Source: Lachnospiraceae bacterium (GTDB taxonomy: Bacteria > Bacillota > Clostridia > Lachnospirales > Lachnospiraceae). From it: a stretch of 64,000 nt of DNA. Shown one piece after another: positions 61,261 through 64,000 of this stretch; the first letter of the stretch is position 1, and the number at the start of each line of letters is the position of its first letter. A program made the position numbers and the translations under genes. Under the pieces are notes generated by a model. The model worked only from the letters and a program-made list of their open reading frames with translations. It was not told the origin of the DNA and ran no database searches. The DNA is taken from positions 1-64,000 of the forward strand of contig JAILFK010000002.1 in the NCBI GenBank assembly GCA_024697595.1, read 5' to 3'.

Positions 61261-61346
61261 AATTAACTTAATAGCGATACAATTTATGATAAATGTATAA
61301 GAGAACTGAGAGTTTTCTTGACATGAAATTCGTAAATGATAAGATA

Positions 61347-61377
61347 AATGTGTGTGGTTTTTCCACACACATTTTTT
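61347..61377 (+). terminator. Terminator of the corrinoid operon
   Basis: AATGTGTGTGG and CCACACACATT form an 11-base perfect stem with a T5 loop followed by T6. Confidence 0.92.
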
Positions 61378-61478
61378 CTTGTTAAGTGATAGAAGAAGTG
61401 ATGTGTTTCTGACAAATGTAATAGAATACATTGCCAGTTAAAAAAGTAATATTTTATAAAGATGGGAGATAGATATCC

Positions 61479-62003
61479 ATGAAAAAAGTTGAAGATTATG
61501 TAAGAACTATTCCTGATTTTCCAGAGCCAGGTATAATGTTTAGGGACATCACAACAGTGTTGCAGGATGCAGATGGATTACAGCTTGCAATCGATGAGAT
61601 GACAAAACTTTTAGAAGGAGTTGACTGTGATGTTATTGCAGGAGCTGAGTCAAGAGGATTTATTTTCGGTACAGCCATTGCCTATAATATGCACAAGCCA
61701 TTTGTTCTTGTTAGAAAGGCTGGAAAACTTCCAGGAGAGACGGTTTCTAAGACATATGATTTGGAGTATGGCACAGCTACAATTGAAATGCACAAGGATT
61801 CAATTAAGCCAGGACAGAAAGTGGTTTTAGTTGATGATTTGATTGCAACAGGTGGAACAATTGAGGCGGCAGCTCAGTTGGTTGAAGAACTTGGCGGCGA
61901 GGTTGTAAAGATCGTATTCCTAATGGAACTTGAAGGATTAAACGGACGTGACAGATTGTCAAAGTATGATGTGGAGTCAGTCGTAAAATATCCTGGTAAG
62001 TAA
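61479..62003 (+). CDS. apt: Adenine phosphoribosyltransferase
   Basis: Apt salvages adenine to AMP with PRPP. The 174-residue protein has VRTIPDFPEPGIMFRDITTV near residue 8, GAESRGFIFGTAIAY near residue 54, RKAGKLPGETVSKTYDLEYG near residue 78 and the PRPP motif VVLVDDLIATGGTIEAA near residue 115. GGGAGA precedes the ATG. It is monocistronic, with a terminator about 35 bases downstream. Confidence 0.97.
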   Translation: MKKVEDYVRTIPDFPEPGIMFRDITTVLQDADGLQLAIDEMTKLLEGVDCDVIAGAESRGFIFGTAIAYNMHKPFVLVRKAGKLPGETVSKTYDLEYGTATIEMHKDSIKPGQKVVLVDDLIATGGTIEAAAQLVEELGGEVVKIVFLMELEGLNGRDRLSKYDVESVVKYPGK

Positions 62004-62037
62004 TTGGGATGATCATATTTATAAATAAATTTAAAAT

Positions 62038-62077
62038 AAATCAGCATTCACAAGTTACGTGGATGCTGATTTTTTTG
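62038..62077 (+). terminator. Terminator of apt
   Basis: AAATCAGCATTCAC (62038-62051) pairs with GTGGATGCTGATTT (62059-62072), one mismatch, followed by T5. Confidence 0.9.
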
Positions 62078-62160
62078 AGCTATGGTTATGTTGATTTAGA
62101 TTGTATTTATAATGAATAATTGTACTTATAGATTTTTAACATTATATTTAGTTTGGTTGT

Positions 62161-62823
62161 TTAGCTATTAATCAGATTTTTAATGATCCTTGGCACGTCG
62201 TTTAGTCCCTGTGCCACATCATATAAAAGTGGCTCTAAGTCTGCAGTTGGTCCACTTAAATCAGGGACCATAACAGTGATGCAGCCTGCGGATGCAGCGG
62301 AGCGTATACCGTTTGGCGCATCTTCTAGGGCGAGACAATTTGCCGGATCTAAATTTAATTGTTGGCAAGCATATTGGTATACATCAGGGTGAGGCTTACC
62401 ACGTTTAACCATATGGGCGCTTATTATCATGTCGAATGAGTCCTGCAATCCCACTTCAGTCAATCTAGGGATAGCGCGTTCCATATTTGTTGCAGTTACC
62501 ACTGCAGTTTTTAGTTCATATTCTTTTAAAAATGATAGTAATTCCTGCACGCCCGGCTTGGCTTTTACTCCTTCAGCTTTGCTGATTTCTAGCATGATAG
62601 ATGTTGAACGTCTATGGATTTCTTCATAAGGAACATCCATGCCATAGCGTTCTTGCCATAGTTTAAGCGCATCTACGCTGTTTAAACTTCTTTGTAACAG
62701 AGCATCTTCTCTGGTGAAATCTGTATAGCCGAATTCGTGAAAGGCCTGTGGCCATGAGCGATTGTAGTATTTTTCTGTATCGGTGATAGTTCCGTCCATA
62801 TCAAAAAGCACTGCTTGTAACAT
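62161..62823 (-). CDS. HAD-family phosphatase / beta-phosphoglucomutase-like
   Basis: The 220-residue protein has HAD motif I LFDMDGTITDTEKYY at residue 7 (nucleophile Asp 8, acid Asp 10), motif II TAVVTATN near residue 106, the motif III lysine in MVKRGKPHPDVY near residue 138 and motif IV CLALEDAPNGIRSA near residue 158, with an alpha-helical cap between I and II. This is the subfamily of beta-phosphoglucomutase and small sugar-phosphate phosphatases. AAGGAG precedes the ATG. It is monocistronic and convergent with apt. Confidence 0.88.
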   Translation of the reverse strand: MLQAVLFDMDGTITDTEKYYNRSWPQAFHEFGYTDFTREDALLQRSLNSVDALKLWQERYGMDVPYEEIHRRSTSIMLEISKAEGVKAKPGVQELLSFLKEYELKTAVVTATNMERAIPRLTEVGLQDSFDMIISAHMVKRGKPHPDVYQYACQQLNLDPANCLALEDAPNGIRSAASAGCITVMVPDLSGPTADLEPLLYDVAQGLNDVPRIIKNLINS

Positions 62824-62901
62824 CTGAAAATCTCCTTTTGTTTATCATTTTTCCTCGTATATGTTAGCACAAATATAGAAGATATACTACTTTAATGCTG
62901 G

Positions 62902-63735
62902 GGCGGTAGGAAAAGAGAATTCTATCTTCTGCTACCGCCTCACTGTTCGCATTGCAGGGGTGAGTTTCACGGTAAGGGCGGTAGCAAAACTCAAAATCGC
63001 GTGAAGCTACCGCCTGTTTGCTTAAAATCAGGTCAAAACATCGCTGAATCAGGTTAAACACGAGCCTCACGACACTTGATTGGCGGTAGGAAAAGAGAAT
63101 TCTATCTTTTGCTACCGCCTCATAGTTCGCATTGCAGTGGTGAGTTTCACGGTAAGGGCGGTAGGAAAACCCAAAATCGGGTGATGCTACCGCCTGTTTG
63201 CTTAAAATCAGGTCAAAACATAGCTGAATCAGGTCAAACACAAGCCCCACGACACTTGATTGGCGGTAGGAAAAGAGAATTCTATCTTCTGCTACCGCCT
63301 CACCGTTCGCATTGCAGGGGTGAGTTTCACGGCAAGGGCGGTAGGAAAACCCAAAATCAGGTTTCGCTACCGCCTGTTTTAGTTAAATCAGATCAAACTA
63401 TAGCTGAATCAGGTCAAACACAAGCCCCACGACACTTGATTGGCGGTAGGAAAAGAGAATTCTATCTTCTGCTACCGCCTCACTGTTCGCATTGCAGGGG
63501 TGAGTTTCACGGCAAGGGCGGTAGCAAAACCCAAAATCGGGTGAAGCTACCGCCTGTTTGCTTAAAATCAGGTCAAAACATCGCTGAATCAGGTTAAACA
63601 CGAGCCTCACGACACTTGATTGGCGGTAGGAAAAGAGAATTCTATCTTCTGCTACCGCCTCACTGTTCGCATTGCAGGGGTGAGTTTCACGGTAAGGGCG
63701 GTAGCAAAACCCAAAATCGGGTGAAGCTACCGCCA
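62902..63735. repeat. Tandem array of 180-base repeats, 4.6 copies, two hairpins per unit
   Basis: Units begin at 62902, 63082, 63262, 63442 and 63622, exactly 180 bases apart with no insertions or deletions; the fifth ends after 114 bases. Each unit holds two stem-loops with the same arms, GGCGGTAG and CTACCGCC, at offsets 0-37 and 75-112, giving ten hairpins. A smaller GTGAGTTTCAC palindrome lies between. The second half repeats AAAATCAGGTCA-like words, which continue as a degraded tail to about 63820. Because 180 is a multiple of three, long open frames cross the array on both strands, but stop codons differ between copies. This fills the space between the HAD gene and the final gene. Confidence 0.92.
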
Positions 63736-63837
63736 GCCGAGCCAAAACCAGGTCAATTAAAGCCAAAATCAGGTCACGTCGAGCATAAAATCAAGCTAAA
63801 CCGAGTCAAAATCAGATGAAACTATCGCCAGTTGTAG

Positions 63838-63843
63838 TATAAT
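63838..63843 (+). promoter_or_regulatory. TATAAT box directly before the last gene
   Basis: TATAAT at 63838-63843 would place the transcript start at about 63850, the position of the next ATG. No ribosome site is visible. Either the mRNA is leaderless or the box is fortuitous. Confidence 0.35.
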
Positions 63844-63850
63844 GGTGTCT

Positions 63851-64000
63851 ATGAAAGAGTTTGCGATATCGTTTTATAAAAATTTCAAGTGCATAGGCCC
63901 TAAATGTCCTCATACATGTTGCCAGGGATGGAAGATTCTTGTAGATGACGAGACTTATAACAATATAAGAAGTGATCAGGGCGAGATTGGCAAAGAGGCT
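63851..64000 (+). CDS. fliB: Flagellin lysine-N-methylase-like protein, N-terminal part (cut by window edge)
   Basis: Fifty codons are visible before the window ends. The cysteine cluster FKCIGPKCPHTCCQGWKILV then DDETY (residues 12-36) matches the N-terminus of FliB-type proteins, which bind an iron-sulfur cluster and methylate lysines of flagellin. No flagellar genes lie in the window to support this. Start ATG 63851 is preferred for its natural N-terminus (MKEFAISFYKNFKC); an in-frame ATG three codons earlier overlaps the TATAAT box. No ribosome site precedes either. Confidence 0.62.
   Translation, partial: MKEFAISFYKNFKCIGPKCPHTCCQGWKILVDDETYNNIRSDQGEIGKEA

Noticed and set aside
61318..61345. 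TTGACA-16-TAAGAT promoter before apt
   Set aside because: Its transcript would start at the base of the strong terminator hairpin of the preceding gene, so I did not list it as the apt promoter.
63076..63597. 173-codon plus-strand open frame, and similar minus-strand frames, across the 180-base repeats
   Set aside because: The frames exist because the repeat length is a multiple of three. Stop codons vary between copies on both strands, there is no ribosome site, and the hairpin arms explain the conserved words better.
62902..63735. CRISPR array
   Set aside because: The period is 180 bases with nearly identical units throughout; there are no short repeats separated by unique spacers and no cas genes.

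Overview
The window reads as a chromosomal segment of a low-GC, anaerobic Firmicute, most likely a member of the Lachnospiraceae (Butyrivibrio / Pseudobutyrivibrio / Roseburia-like). The grounds are an oxygen-independent class III ribonucleotide reductase, A/T-rich codons, strong AGGAGG ribosome sites, and several small families I associate with that group (tentatively DUF4250, DUF5721, DUF6472, DUF6709). I assign no species. I saw no tRNA, rRNA, CRISPR array or prophage.

Layout. 1-140: one end of an IS30-like insertion sequence. 161-2127: typA on the minus strand. 2432-4911: a corrinoid adenosyltransferase, then a lysine riboswitch controlling dapA-dapB. 5105-8295: two alpha/beta hydrolases around a sugar-type MFS transporter. 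8349-11977: a divergent ClpX, an HD-GYP/receiver protein and a small conserved protein. 12108-18936: cold-shock protein, M18 aminopeptidase, transglutaminase-like lipoprotein, DegV, FolC, a J-domain protein and a TPR lipoprotein. 19162-21528: NrdD fused to a glutaredoxin-like domain. 21737-28308: pyrF-pyrK-pyrD-GNAT, then pyrE, a small membrane protein and an M29-like aminopeptidase. 28384-32108: purE-purM-purN-purD. 32343-42106: pyruvate kinase, DUF4250, Pta, a GH31 glycosidase, RecJ, a soluble MCP-like protein and a hydrolase. 42228-50726: a membrane protein divergent from a methyltransferase-hslO-nadE run, then an L,D-transpeptidase, HisC, a COG2426 exporter and a small Cys-rich protein. 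50886-54069: a coiled-coil J protein and a large hybrid histidine kinase.

54158-61260 is the most interesting block. A promoter and cobalamin riboswitch lead into a membrane-anchored DUF4430 (transcobalamin-C-like) protein, EcfT, a fused double EcfA ATPase, an ECF S component and a sortase-anchored surface protein. That surface protein combines a DUF4430-like domain with prenyltransferase-type alpha/alpha-barrel repeats. Intrinsic factor and transcobalamin are built from the same two kinds of domain, so the operon looks like a Gram-positive corrinoid capture-and-import machine. The adenosyltransferase at 2432 could act on the imported cofactor.

61479-64000 holds apt, a HAD phosphatase, an array of exact 180-bp repeats that each carry two identical-stem hairpins, and the start of a flagellin lysine-N-methylase-like gene cut by the window edge. 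Many genes end in clear intrinsic terminators. Several intergenic regions carry repeats or inverted repeats that the genes do not explain; these are listed as findings.
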